From contig DXZN01000024.1 of assembly GCA_019419645.1 (NCBI GenBank), forward strand, positions 1 through 21,842: a stretch of 21,842 nt of DNA, written 5' to 3'. This DNA comes from Collinsella sp. (GTDB taxonomy: Bacteria; Actinomycetota; Coriobacteriia; Coriobacteriales; Coriobacteriaceae). A program made the position numbers and the translations under genes. The notes below the pieces were generated by a model. The model was not told the origin of the DNA and searched no databases. It saw only the letters and a list, made by a program, of their open reading frames with translations. How positions within the stretch are numbered: the stretch's first letter is position 1; every line of letters begins with the position of its first letter. Positions 14,794 through 21,730 of the stretch are shown here, piece after piece.

Positions 14794-16619
14794 TCCAGGT
14801 TCCTCCCTCCGCGGAACGCGCCAAAACCAAAGTGGTCGCAGCGCAGGCAGCGGCTTGCCTCCTGGCGCGCCTCCTCCTCGGTAAGGCCCTGCTCGACCAG
14901 ATTCCAATCGTGAATACGCTCGCCGGCCTCGCGCTCACCCAGCTCGCAGCGGCCGCACTCGTGCTTGCCCTTAAACTGAACGGTCGGCAGCTCCACGTCG
15001 AGCTTGATCTTGTGGTCGAAGCCCAGATAGCGGTCGATGTTTGCCGAAGCCACGCGGCCGGCGTTGATGGCACGGATGACGGTGGCGGGGCCGGTCTGGC
15101 AGTCGCCGCCGCTAAAGAGGCCATCGAAGTTGGGCACGGCACCGTCCGAGTCGGTGACCACGCAACCCCACTTGCAGGCGATGCCCATGTCCTCAAACGG
15201 CTTGGAATCGATGTCCTGGCCAATGGCGACAAACACGCGCTCGCAGGGGATGACGCGCTCGGGCGTAGCGGCGGCACGCGGAGCCGGACGACCGCGGCGG
15301 GGCTCGCCGATAATCTGCGGTTGCACGCGCAGGCCGCTCACGCGACCATCTTCGCCCGTCTCGATGGCGAGCGGCGCCGTGAGCTCCAGCACCTCACAGC
15401 CCTCGGCCTGGGCACCGGCAATCTCGGCGTCCTGGGCCGTCATATCGCAGATGCGACGGCGGTAGACGATGCTTACCTTTTCGGCACCGCAGCGCACGGC
15501 GGAGCGTGCCACGTCCATGGCAACGTTGCCGCCGCCGATGACGCACACGCGCTGGCCGCTCAGGTCGGGCAGCTCGTCATCGCCGATGGCGCGCAGCATC
15601 TTGACGGCCGATTCCACGCCGGGCGCCTCTTCACCCGGAAGGCCGAGCTTCTTGTCACTGTGGGCACCGATGGCCAGGTAGACGGCATCGAACTCGTCGC
15701 GCAGACGGGCGAGCTCCTCGCCGCTCACGGAGTGGTCGAGCTCCACGTCGATGCCGGCGCTCAAGATCCAGTCGATCTCGGCCTGCAGGCGCTCGCGCGG
15801 CAGACGATAGCTGGGGATGCCGTAGCGCAGCATGCCGCCCAAGTGGTGGCGCTGCTCAAAAATGGTCACCTTGTGGCCCATCACGGCCAGGTAGTAGGCA
15901 CAGGAAAGGCCGGCCGGGCCGCCGCCGATCACGGCGACGCGCTTACCGGTGTTGTCCACTACATGTGGCTTGTGGTCGTTGAGGTCGCTATGCTCAACGG
16001 CAAAACGCTTGAGGGCGAGGATGTTCATGGGGTCGTCGACCATGCCACGGCGGCAATGCATCTCGCAGGGATGCTCGCACACCAGGCCACAGACGAGCGG
16101 TAGCGGGTTGTTCTTGCGGATGACCTTGACGGCGTCGGCATAACGGCCTGCCTCGACGAGCGAGATGTAACCAGGAATGTCGACGTGCGCCGGGCAGCCC
16201 GAGACACACGGGACGCGAGCCTCGCGGTCAAAGCCGCAGGAGTGCTCGCGGATGTGGTGCTCAAAATCGTCGCGGAAGCCGCGAATGGCCGTGAGTGCCA
16301 TGGCGCCAGCTTCGTAGCCGATGGCGCAGTCGCTCGAAAGGTAGATGGTGCGGGCCGTGCGCTCAATCAAGTTGAGCGTGGACTCGTCGGCGCGGCCCTC
16401 GAGCACATCGGCGAGCAGGTCGCTCAGCGCGCTCAGGCCCACGCGGCAGGGCGTGCACTTGCCGCAGCTCTGGGTGGAGCACAGGTTGACGAGCGCCGCC
16501 GTAAACTCGACGGGGCACGGGGCGAGTGAACTCACCGCCAGACGACGTCCGAGTGCATCGTGCAGGTCGTCCATGACGGCCTGAGCGTGGCTGCGTTCCA
16601 TTACGTGCAGTCGAGCCAT
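14787..16619 (-). CDS. Iron-sulfur flavoprotein: NuoF-type C-terminal cluster domain fused to a GltD-like NAD(P)H oxidoreductase
   Basis: A 610-residue electron-transfer partner of the hydrogenase. Residues 45-100 match only the last part of NuoF/HydB: SCGKCTPCRVG (Cys52, 55, 58) and the fourth ligand Cys98; the NuoF FMN/NADH domain is absent. From about 135 it is a GltD/small-subunit glutamate synthase type protein with VPCVSGCPAHVDIPGYI, a cysteine group (Cys177, 181, 185, 189) for two [4Fe-4S] clusters, FAD motif VAVIGGGPAGLSCA (228-241), a second dinucleotide fold VCVIGGGNVAMDVARSA, and FSGGDCQTGPATVI. A C-terminal segment has two more CxxC pairs (CGRC, CLRC). The start is the ATG at 16619 behind GAGGGGAT. 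No large glutamate synthase subunit is nearby, so the function is NAD(P)H to hydrogenase transfer by inference. Confidence 0.92.
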   Translation of the reverse strand: MARLHVMERSHAQAVMDDLHDALGRRLAVSSLAPCPVEFTAALVNLCSTQSCGKCTPCRVGLSALSDLLADVLEGRADESTLNLIERTARTIYLSSDCAIGYEAGAMALTAIRGFRDDFEHHIREHSCGFDREARVPCVSGCPAHVDIPGYISLVEAGRYADAVKVIRKNNPLPLVCGLVCEHPCEMHCRRGMVDDPMNILALKRFAVEHSDLNDHKPHVVDNTGKRVAVIGGGPAGLSCAYYLAVMGHKVTIFEQRHHLGGMLRYGIPSYRLPRERLQAEIDWILSAGIDVELDHSVSGEELARLRDEFDAVYLAIGAHSDKKLGLPGEEAPGVESAVKMLRAIGDDELPDLSGQRVCVIGGGNVAMDVARSAVRCGAEKVSIVYRRRICDMTAQDAEIAGAQAEGCEVLELTAPLAIETGEDGRVSGLRVQPQIIGEPRRGRPAPRAAATPERVIPCERVFVAIGQDIDSKPFEDMGIACKWGCVVTDSDGAVPNFDGLFSGGDCQTGPATVIRAINAGRVASANIDRYLGFDHKIKLDVELPTVQFKGKHECGRCELGEREAGERIHDWNLVEQGLTEEEARQEASRCLRCDHFGFGAFRGGRNLEW

Positions 16620-16683
16620 AAGATCCCCTCTCACATGGCAGCCCGGAGGCGAGGCCGGGCGAAATTGCTACACGCACAACACT

Positions 16684-16788
16684 GACCTAAAAAGTTGTTA
16701 GGTCTCCACGCAGTTCGGCAGGCGGTATGAAATGTCACCATCAGCGGTGAAAATGAACATTATCGCAGATAAATGCCATATTTGATAA
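16684..16788 (-). promoter_or_regulatory. Candidate promoter and leader hairpin of the hydrogenase operon
   Basis: Read leftwards, TTATCA (16783-16788), 18 bases and GATAAT (16759-16764) form a moderate sigma-70-type promoter about 140 bases before the operon start. Within the leader, GACCTAA and TTAGGTC (16684-16690 and 16698-16704) are exact reverse complements with a 7-base loop, an operator or small hairpin candidate. A further GC-rich hairpin, GCCCGG/CCGGGC, sits just before the ribosome binding site. No Rex-type or FNR-type box was recognised. Confidence 0.3.
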
Positions 16789-16799
16789 AACGCGTTACC

Positions 16800-16845
16800 A
16801 AAAACGACAATGCCCCGCCCACGCAATCACGTGGGCGGGGCATTG
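16800..16845 (-). terminator. Intrinsic terminator of the alpha-glucoside PTS operon
   Basis: A perfect 16-bp GC-rich stem, arms 16808-16823 and 16830-16845, has a 6-base loop. On the - strand it is followed by TCGTTTTTGG, with five T in a row (16800-16804). It lies 33 bases beyond the stop of the GH4 gene and before the promoter of the hydrogenase operon, so it insulates the two operons. Confidence 0.88.
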
Positions 16846-16877
16846 CTTCAGGCATGCGGCCAGCGACCCTGTTGCTT

Positions 16878-18260
16878 TTACTTAAGCTCGGGCCAGTAAC
16901 CCTTGTTGGCCTCGATCATGTCGTCGAGAACCTCCTTGGCGACCTTCATCGACGGCACGGTCTTGTTGAGCGTAAAGGCCTTAAGCGCCTTCTCGTACGA
17001 ACCCTCGATCGTAGCCTCGACAATGAGCTTCTCGGAGTTCAGCTGCTGCATCATGAGGCCCTGCTGGAACAGCGGAATGTTGTCGCGGCTGATGACCTCG
17101 GGGCCGTTCTTGCCAATGTAGGCAGGCAGCTCGACCATAGCGTCGTAGGGCATGTTGGGGATGGCGCCCTTGTTCTCGCAAATGACCAGGAAGCGCTGCT
17201 TGGTGTCGTTCTTCAGAGCGATAGCCAGATCGGCAATCCAGTCGCCGTGGCTGCCCGCATAGAACGTGCTCTCGTCGATCTCGCCCGTCTTCTCGTAATG
17301 GTCGATACCATCAAAGAGGTTCTTCTCACGCGTCTCCTCAACCTCGTTAGCACGGGTGCGCTCGGGGTTGGAGTGCTCGACGAACTCCTTCTGCTGCAGG
17401 TAGTAGTTCAGATACGTGTTGGGCAGGTACTCCGGGAAGCACTCCATGATCTCGTACTCGCCCTTCCAGACGTAGTACCAGCTGCCCTTGGTGTGGCGGT
17501 TCTGCTCGGGGTGCTCGTCGACGGCCTCCTCGGGCTTCTTTGCCATGAGCGAGCCCATGCCCTTGAGGTAAGAATCGGGCAGCAGAATCTCATGCTCCTT
17601 GATGTACTCGCGCAGCTGCGGGAGCACCTCCTCGCCCTTGTGGCGGATCGAGGTGAACCAACCAAAGTGGTTGAGGCCAAAGTAATCGTACTCAACATCC
17701 TTCTTGTCGATATCGAGCGCGGCGCAAACCACGTCGATGATCGCGATCGGCATGTCGCAGATGTTGATGATGCGAGCGTTGGGACGCAGCACACGGCAGC
17801 CCTCGGAGACGATGGCGGCAGGGTTGGAGTAGTTGAGAATCCAGTAGTCCTTCTTGGCGTACTTCTCAACGTCATCGATCAGCTCGACCATGGGGAAGAT
17901 GGTGCGCATGCCGTAGGCAAGGCCGCCGCAACCGCAAGTCTCCTGACCCACGCAGCCGTGACGCAGCGGAATCTTCTCGTCCTGTTCGCGCATGGCGTAG
18001 CCGCCCACGCGCATCTGGGCAAACACGAAGCTCGCGTCGGTGAAAGCCGTCTTTTTGTCGGTAGTCACCGTGAGCTTGATGTCCAGGCCAAGGTCCTCGT
18101 GCAAAATCCAGTCCACGAGCACGCCGATCTTGCGCTGGCGCTCCTCGTTGATGTCGTACAGACGAATCTCGTCAACGTCGAGCTCGTCCTTGCGCAGGGC
18201 GATGGACTTGACGATGCCGGGGGTAAAGGTGGATCCGCCACCACACAGAGTAATGATCAT
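16878..18260 (-). CDS. 6-phospho-alpha-glucosidase (maltose-6'-phosphate glucosidase), glycoside hydrolase family 4
   Basis: The 460-residue cytoplasmic enzyme cleaves alpha-glucoside 6'-phosphates by the NAD+- and Mn2+-dependent oxidation-elimination mechanism of GH4. The N-terminal nucleotide fold has CGGGSTFTPG (6-15). Then come HGCVGQETCGCGG (101-113), NYSNPAAIVSEG, the metal and acid motif NICDMP (Cys168, Asp169) and FGLNHFGW (His198). The CDMP form of this motif marks alpha-specific members, while beta-specific ones usually have CNVP. Length equals that of MalH/GlvA. The ATG at 18260 is 3 bases after the stop of the EIIBC gene, and AAGGAG inside that gene's end serves as ribosome binding site. 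It is the last gene of the operon, followed by a strong terminator. The precise sugar (maltose, sucrose isomers or trehalose-like) cannot be read from the sequence. Confidence 0.95.
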   Translation of the reverse strand: MIITLCGGGSTFTPGIVKSIALRKDELDVDEIRLYDINEERQRKIGVLVDWILHEDLGLDIKLTVTTDKKTAFTDASFVFAQMRVGGYAMREQDEKIPLRHGCVGQETCGCGGLAYGMRTIFPMVELIDDVEKYAKKDYWILNYSNPAAIVSEGCRVLRPNARIINICDMPIAIIDVVCAALDIDKKDVEYDYFGLNHFGWFTSIRHKGEEVLPQLREYIKEHEILLPDSYLKGMGSLMAKKPEEAVDEHPEQNRHTKGSWYYVWKGEYEIMECFPEYLPNTYLNYYLQQKEFVEHSNPERTRANEVEETREKNLFDGIDHYEKTGEIDESTFYAGSHGDWIADLAIALKNDTKQRFLVICENKGAIPNMPYDAMVELPAYIGKNGPEVISRDNIPLFQQGLMMQQLNSEKLIVEATIEGSYEKALKAFTLNKTVPSMKVAKEVLDDMIEANKGYWPELK

Positions 18261-18263
18261 TGT

Positions 18264-19880
18264 TTACTGCTCCTTCTCAATTGCGTTCTCGACTTTGTCG
18301 CGCATCTCGGCGACCTTCATGCCAAAGATGATCTGGATATTGTTACCGTTGCGGTTGATGCCGCTGTTGGGCACGTGGTTGATGAGGTTCTCATCGATGA
18401 GGTCCGGGTTCTTAACGTTCACGCGAAGACGCGTAAAGCAGTTCTCGAGCTCCTCGATGTTGTCCTTGCCGCCAAGACCTGCGACCAGGTCGGCAATACC
18501 TGCGTCGACGCCCTCTGCGGGAGCCGCGGCAACAGCGCCCTGCTTCACCGCGACAGACGCGGCGGCCTCGCCCTCGGCAACGGACTCGGCGAGCTCGGAC
18601 TCCTCCTCGCGACCAGGCGTGTGAAGGTTGAGCTTCTTGATGAGGAAGGTGAAGAGGAAGAAGTACAGAGCGGCGTTGACGACTCCAAGCACCAGCATAA
18701 CCGGCCAGTTGGTCTTATCGACACCGAGGACCAGGTTGGAAACCACGATGTTGATGATGCCGCCTGCAGTCGAAGCGGGCACGGAGAGGACCTTGAGCAG
18801 GACCAGGAAGATGCCGGAAAGAACCGAGTGAACAACAAAGAGCACGGGAGCGGCAAAGACAAAGAGGAAGTCCATGGGCTCGGTCACGCAGGAGAGCACG
18901 GCGGTGATGATCAGCGGGATAATAACGGCCTTGGTCTTATCCTTGTTCCCCTTGTAAGCGGTGACGATAAAGGCGAGACCGATACCGATGTAGGGCCACA
19001 GGTTGTTGAAGGTGTAGCTGTTGAAATACGTACTATCGGAGAAGGGCTGACCCGTCATTGCCATCTCGGCAACACGGATGGGATAGGCGCCGGCAATAAC
19101 CTGATCACCCAGCGTCAGGGTGCCACCCACATCGGAGAACTGGAACGGGGTGTAGATGAGGTGGTGCAGACCGGTGGGAACGAGCAGCTTGTTGAGCATG
19201 CCGTAGATAAACAGACCGATGTTGCCCGACTCCTTAATGATGCCGGCAACGGAGGAGATGGCACCCTGAACCGGAGGCCAAACGATGCAGAAGCCAGCGC
19301 CCATGATCCAGGAAATGATGATCATAATCAGGAACGGGAAGCGGACGCCCGAGAACATCGAAAGGGCAATGGGGAACTGCTTGTTCGAGTACTTGTTGAA
19401 CACGGCACCGGTGATGCAACCAAGGATGATGCCGCCGAACACGCCGGTATCGAGCACCTGAATGCCCATAACGGTGGCCTGGCCGGTTCCGGTAAGACCG
19501 AGCATGCCGCTCGCATCGGCAAGAGAGCCGGTGGCGTTAAGCACGATGTTGTTAGCCTGCAGGAACAGGAAGAACGACATCAGGGCAATCAGCGAAGCAT
19601 GGCCCTTGTTCTTCTTTGCCATGGCGCCGGCGATGCCCACGCAGAACAGAATCGAGAGGTTGTTGATGATAAACATCAGCGACTGATAGACAACGGCGCC
19701 CACAAGCTGGAACGGACCGGAGCCCAGTACGGGGACCAAAGCGCAGATGGTCTTGTTGGTCAGAATGATGCCCACGATGAGCAGGATGCCGGCAACCGAG
19801 AGATACATCATCGGCTGAACGATCGACTTCGCGAACACCTCCAACGGCGCTTTGAAATTGAACTTCTTTTTTGCGGTCAT
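18264..19880 (-). CDS. PTS alpha-glucoside transporter subunit EIICB
   Basis: A 538-residue permease with order C then B. Residues 1-430 form the EIIC membrane domain, with SIVQPMMYLSVAGILLIVG, GLHHLIYTPFQF and the substrate-site motif CVTEPMDFLFVF. A Glu/Ala-rich linker follows (about 430-470), then the EIIB domain with phosphocysteine Cys481 in LENCFTRLRVNV and IQIIFG near the end. It belongs to the glucose-superfamily alpha-glucoside/maltose branch (MalX, GlvC, AglA) and lacks an EIIA domain; EIIA is encoded at the head of the same operon. The start is the ATG at 19880 behind GGAAGGGGAG; an upstream TTG in frame would include that site. About 100 bases separate it from the antiterminator gene, without a terminator that I can see. 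Confidence 0.94.
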   Translation of the reverse strand: MTAKKKFNFKAPLEVFAKSIVQPMMYLSVAGILLIVGIILTNKTICALVPVLGSGPFQLVGAVVYQSLMFIINNLSILFCVGIAGAMAKKNKGHASLIALMSFFLFLQANNIVLNATGSLADASGMLGLTGTGQATVMGIQVLDTGVFGGIILGCITGAVFNKYSNKQFPIALSMFSGVRFPFLIMIIISWIMGAGFCIVWPPVQGAISSVAGIIKESGNIGLFIYGMLNKLLVPTGLHHLIYTPFQFSDVGGTLTLGDQVIAGAYPIRVAEMAMTGQPFSDSTYFNSYTFNNLWPYIGIGLAFIVTAYKGNKDKTKAVIIPLIITAVLSCVTEPMDFLFVFAAPVLFVVHSVLSGIFLVLLKVLSVPASTAGGIINIVVSNLVLGVDKTNWPVMLVLGVVNAALYFFLFTFLIKKLNLHTPGREEESELAESVAEGEAAASVAVKQGAVAAAPAEGVDAGIADLVAGLGGKDNIEELENCFTRLRVNVKNPDLIDENLINHVPNSGINRNGNNIQIIFGMKVAEMRDKVENAIEKEQ

Positions 19881-19979
19881 AGCGGTACTCCCCTTCCTTT
19901 TCCGCAAATTAAGACAGATGTGCCCTGGACAAGACCGTGAGCCTTGCCTTATATCAATCGATGTGTGGGCACGTTATGC

Positions 19980-20834
19980 CTAGAGACCAGGTTCTCCAAG
20001 CAGGTTAACAATGTGATATGCGAGATAACTCTTCTCAGCATCGGTAACGACAACGTTATAGGTAGACGACAAGTGGGCGGCTATGGCGTCCGCGCACGAG
20101 AATGCGCACGGATACGCCGTTTCATCGATTCGGAACAGCGCGTCTCCGTTGATTTGCCCTGCCGTAGGATCGAGCGCTCGCTGTGCGAAAAACTGCAGGT
20201 GACGAACGAAACGTTCGTAAGGCAGCGAGGTGTCATCGAGGGTCGTAGCATAGCGCTTGGAAACAATCGCGAGCACGTCGCGAACAAGCTGGACCGAAAC
20301 AATCAAACGATCGGAGCGTTGCGGCATGGTGGCGTTGACGATATGCAGCGTAATGAAACCCTGCTCTTCTTCGCTCATCTGAATGCCCATATACTCCTTG
20401 ATAATCTGCAGCGCACGGCCCGCAAGTGCATACTCCTTGCGATAGAACTGCTGGATCTCGAGCAGCAACGGATTCTCACAGGAGACGCCCTTGCGCTCGC
20501 GCTCCAAAGCAAGGCTGATATGGTCTGCGAGAGCAATGAGAATCTTGTCGTTGATATCAACATTGAGCTCTCGACGGAGCATCTGAACAATGTCCTCGGC
20601 AATCACGAGGTTGACGGTGGGGATGGACTCCAAAAGATGTGCCAAGCGGTCAATCGTACGCGAATCCTGAGAAGTTCCCTCCTGCAACGCGTAGGTCTTT
20701 TCGATCGACGCCTCGTCGATGGCATCGCCGGCATGACGGCCAAAGCAGAGGCCTCGACCGATGACGATGAGCTCGGAGCCATCGTCCGAAGTGACCATTG
20801 CGACGTTGTTGTTAAAAACTCGCTTGATAACCAC
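19980..20834 (-). CDS. BglG/LicT family transcriptional antiterminator
   Basis: A 284-residue RNA-binding regulator controlled by PTS phosphorylation. The N-terminal CAT domain has VIKRVFNNNVAMV and IVIGRGLCFGRHAGD, which bind a ribonucleic antiterminator hairpin. Two PRD domains follow, with the regulatory histidines His105 and His164 (PRD1) and His212 and His273 (PRD2), at nearly the same spacing as in B. subtilis LicT. It should stop premature termination in the leader of this operon when the sugar is being transported; a matching hairpin lies at 21446-21477. I chose the GTG at 20834, since family members start just before the IKxVxNNN block and GGTGGG precedes it; a GTG at 20846 is possible. 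It lies 18 bases after the EIIA stop. Confidence 0.93.
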   Translation of the reverse strand: MVIKRVFNNNVAMVTSDDGSELIVIGRGLCFGRHAGDAIDEASIEKTYALQEGTSQDSRTIDRLAHLLESIPTVNLVIAEDIVQMLRRELNVDINDKILIALADHISLALERERKGVSCENPLLLEIQQFYRKEYALAGRALQIIKEYMGIQMSEEEQGFITLHIVNATMPQRSDRLIVSVQLVRDVLAIVSKRYATTLDDTSLPYERFVRHLQFFAQRALDPTAGQINGDALFRIDETAYPCAFSCADAIAAHLSSTYNVVVTDAEKSYLAYHIVNLLGEPGL

Positions 20835-20852
20835 GGTACCCACCACAAGAAT

Positions 20853-21365
20853 TTACTCGGAAAGCCAGACGACAGGCTCTTTAACAGCAACAGGGCCGGA
20901 AGCATGCTCACGAAGAGTCGAGTTCTCCGAGCGCTCGCACACGATAACGAAGACCGTGGGATCAAAGCCGGCAGCGCGGACCGTGTCGAAATCGACCTCG
21001 ACGAGGGGCTGGCCCGCGTCGACATGGTCACCCTGTGCAACAAGCGCATGGAAGCCCTTGCCCTCAAGCTTAACAGTATCGATTCCGATATGCAGCATCA
21101 CCTGAGCAGAGCTGTCGTCGGACATGATGCCCAGCGCGTGCTCAGTCGGAAACAGCGCCGCAACGGTGCCGGAAACAGGAGCGCACACCGTTCCCTCTTG
21201 GGGAACCACGGCAACGCCATCGCCCACAGCACGGCTGCTAAAAGCGGGGTCATTGGTATTTTCTAGATGAACAAGCTCGCCGGAAACGGGAGCGAGGATT
21301 TCGAACTCGGAAGCTGCAGTCTTCTGCTCATCCGAACCGCCCATCAGGCGAGAAAAGAAACCCAT
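20853..21365 (-). CDS. PTS glucose-type subunit EIIA (stand-alone)
   Basis: A 170-residue soluble EIIA of the glucose family. It accepts phosphate from HPr on His92 in VMLHIGIDTVKLEGKGF and passes it to the EIIB cysteine; His76 in TEHALGI is the second active-site histidine. Other family blocks are ILAPVSGELVHLEN, DPAFSSRAVGDGVAV and GTVCAPVSGTVAALFPT. The start is the ATG at 21365 with AAGGGA 9 bases upstream; an in-frame ATG at 21383 has no good ribosome binding site. It is the first gene of the alpha-glucoside operon. Since the beta-glucoside EIIBC at 5104-6474 also lacks EIIA, this protein may serve both, linking the two systems through phosphate flow to the antiterminator. Confidence 0.95.
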   Translation of the reverse strand: MGFFSRLMGGSDEQKTAASEFEILAPVSGELVHLENTNDPAFSSRAVGDGVAVVPQEGTVCAPVSGTVAALFPTEHALGIMSDDSSAQVMLHIGIDTVKLEGKGFHALVAQGDHVDAGQPLVEVDFDTVRAAGFDPTVFVIVCERSENSTLREHASGPVAVKEPVVWLSE

Positions 21366-21389
21366 GGTGGTATGTCCCTTCATAAATAT

Positions 21390-21477
21390 AGCCCAACCAA
21401 AATCAAGCGAATGCATCCATAGAGACACACCCGTTCAAAGACTTTGGTTAGGCCCACGTCCGAGGGACTCGGTAACC
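21390..21477 (-). promoter_or_regulatory. Leader RNA of the alpha-glucoside PTS operon: RAT-like hairpin overlapping a terminator-like stem
   Basis: In the transcript (read right to left) a hairpin at 21477-21446 has lower stem GGTTA/TAACC, upper stem CCGAG/CTCGG with a 3-base loop, and a 9-base one-sided bulge. Its GGTTACCG and GGGCCTAACC halves resemble the GTTACTG and GGCAAAACC parts of LicT/BglG antiterminator sites. The 3' half also belongs to an alternative stem of 15 consecutive pairs (three of them G-U) between 21440-21454 and 21390-21404, followed by ATATTTATG and the EIIA ribosome binding site. The two structures exclude each other. Confidence 0.5.
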
Positions 21478-21502
21478 TTCCGCATTTCTTTTTACGGGAG
21501 CT

Positions 21503-21530
21503 ATTGTAGACAAGACCAAAGCCAGAACAA
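21503..21530 (-). promoter_or_regulatory. Promoter of the alpha-glucoside PTS operon
   Basis: Read leftwards, TTGTTC (21525-21530), 16 bases and TACAAT (21503-21508) fit a sigma-70-type promoter. Transcription would start near 21496, giving a leader of about 130 bases before the EIIA start, which contains the RAT-like hairpin. The -35 box is imperfect; two direct repeats directly upstream may recruit an activator. Confidence 0.5.
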
Positions 21531-21533
21531 TCA

Positions 21534-21575
21534 TTATGACCGGTGAACGGTATCTTATGACCGGTGAACGGTATC
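21534..21575. repeat. Two exact tandem copies of a 21-bp unit, operator candidate
   Basis: Units 21534-21554 and 21555-21575 are identical. Each contains the inverted repeat ACCG-GTGAA-CGGT. They begin 4 bases upstream of the -35 box of the alpha-glucoside promoter, and the 21-base period equals two helical turns, so both would face the same side of the DNA. This is the usual place for activator sites. Confidence 0.7.
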
Positions 21576-21578
21576 TAT

Positions 21579-21657
21579 GCGGCACTTAGGGACGATCCTT
21601 TTCTGCCGGCACTCGGGGACACTCCTTGCTCTGGTGCAAAGTAACCTGACCCCTTTA
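21579..21657. repeat. REP-like repeat element, copy 2
   Basis: Two direct units (21580-21600 and 21607-21627) agree at 17 of 21 positions and share GGCACT, GGGAC and TCCTT with the element at 10051-10123. They are followed by TGCAAAGTAACCTGACCCC (21634-21652), which I recall as a recurring motif in repeats near REP-associated transposases; no transposase is present here. Confidence 0.65.
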
Positions 21658-21660
21658 CAC

Positions 21661-21697
21661 GAAAAAGGGCTCCGAGCAAAAACATGCCCGGAGCCCT
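21661..21697 (-). terminator. Intrinsic terminator of the gene at the right edge
   Basis: GGGCTCCG (21667-21674) and CGGAGCCC (21689-21696) form an 8-bp stem with two more pairs inside. On the - strand it is followed by TTTTTC. It lies about 35 bases beyond the stop at 21731 and ends that leftward transcript. Confidence 0.85.
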
Positions 21698-21730
21698 CTG
21701 GTCGCCTCGACTTAGAGCGCGACGCGTATG

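Noticed and set aside
14832..16103. Open frame of about 420 codons on the + strand
   Set aside because: Shadow of the GltD-like flavoprotein gene, which has intact cofactor motifs on the other strand.
16620..16800. Riboswitch or Rex/FNR site in the hydrogenase leader
   Set aside because: Only short hairpins seen; no match to a known aptamer or to the TTGTGAA-type Rex box.
16773..19940. A very long open frame on the + strand (over 1000 codons)
   Set aside because: It is antisense to the GH4 and EIICB genes, whose products match known families end to end. The mirror frame stays open because of G/C-rich third codon positions, and its translation resembles no family.
19881..19979. Possible second antitermination site before the EIICB gene
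   Set aside because: Only a 6-base complementarity (GTGCCC/GGGCAC) at long distance; no RAT-like halves and no terminator stem.
19944..21266. Open frame of about 440 codons on the + strand
   Set aside because: Runs across the antiterminator and EIIA genes in antisense; no similarity to a known family.
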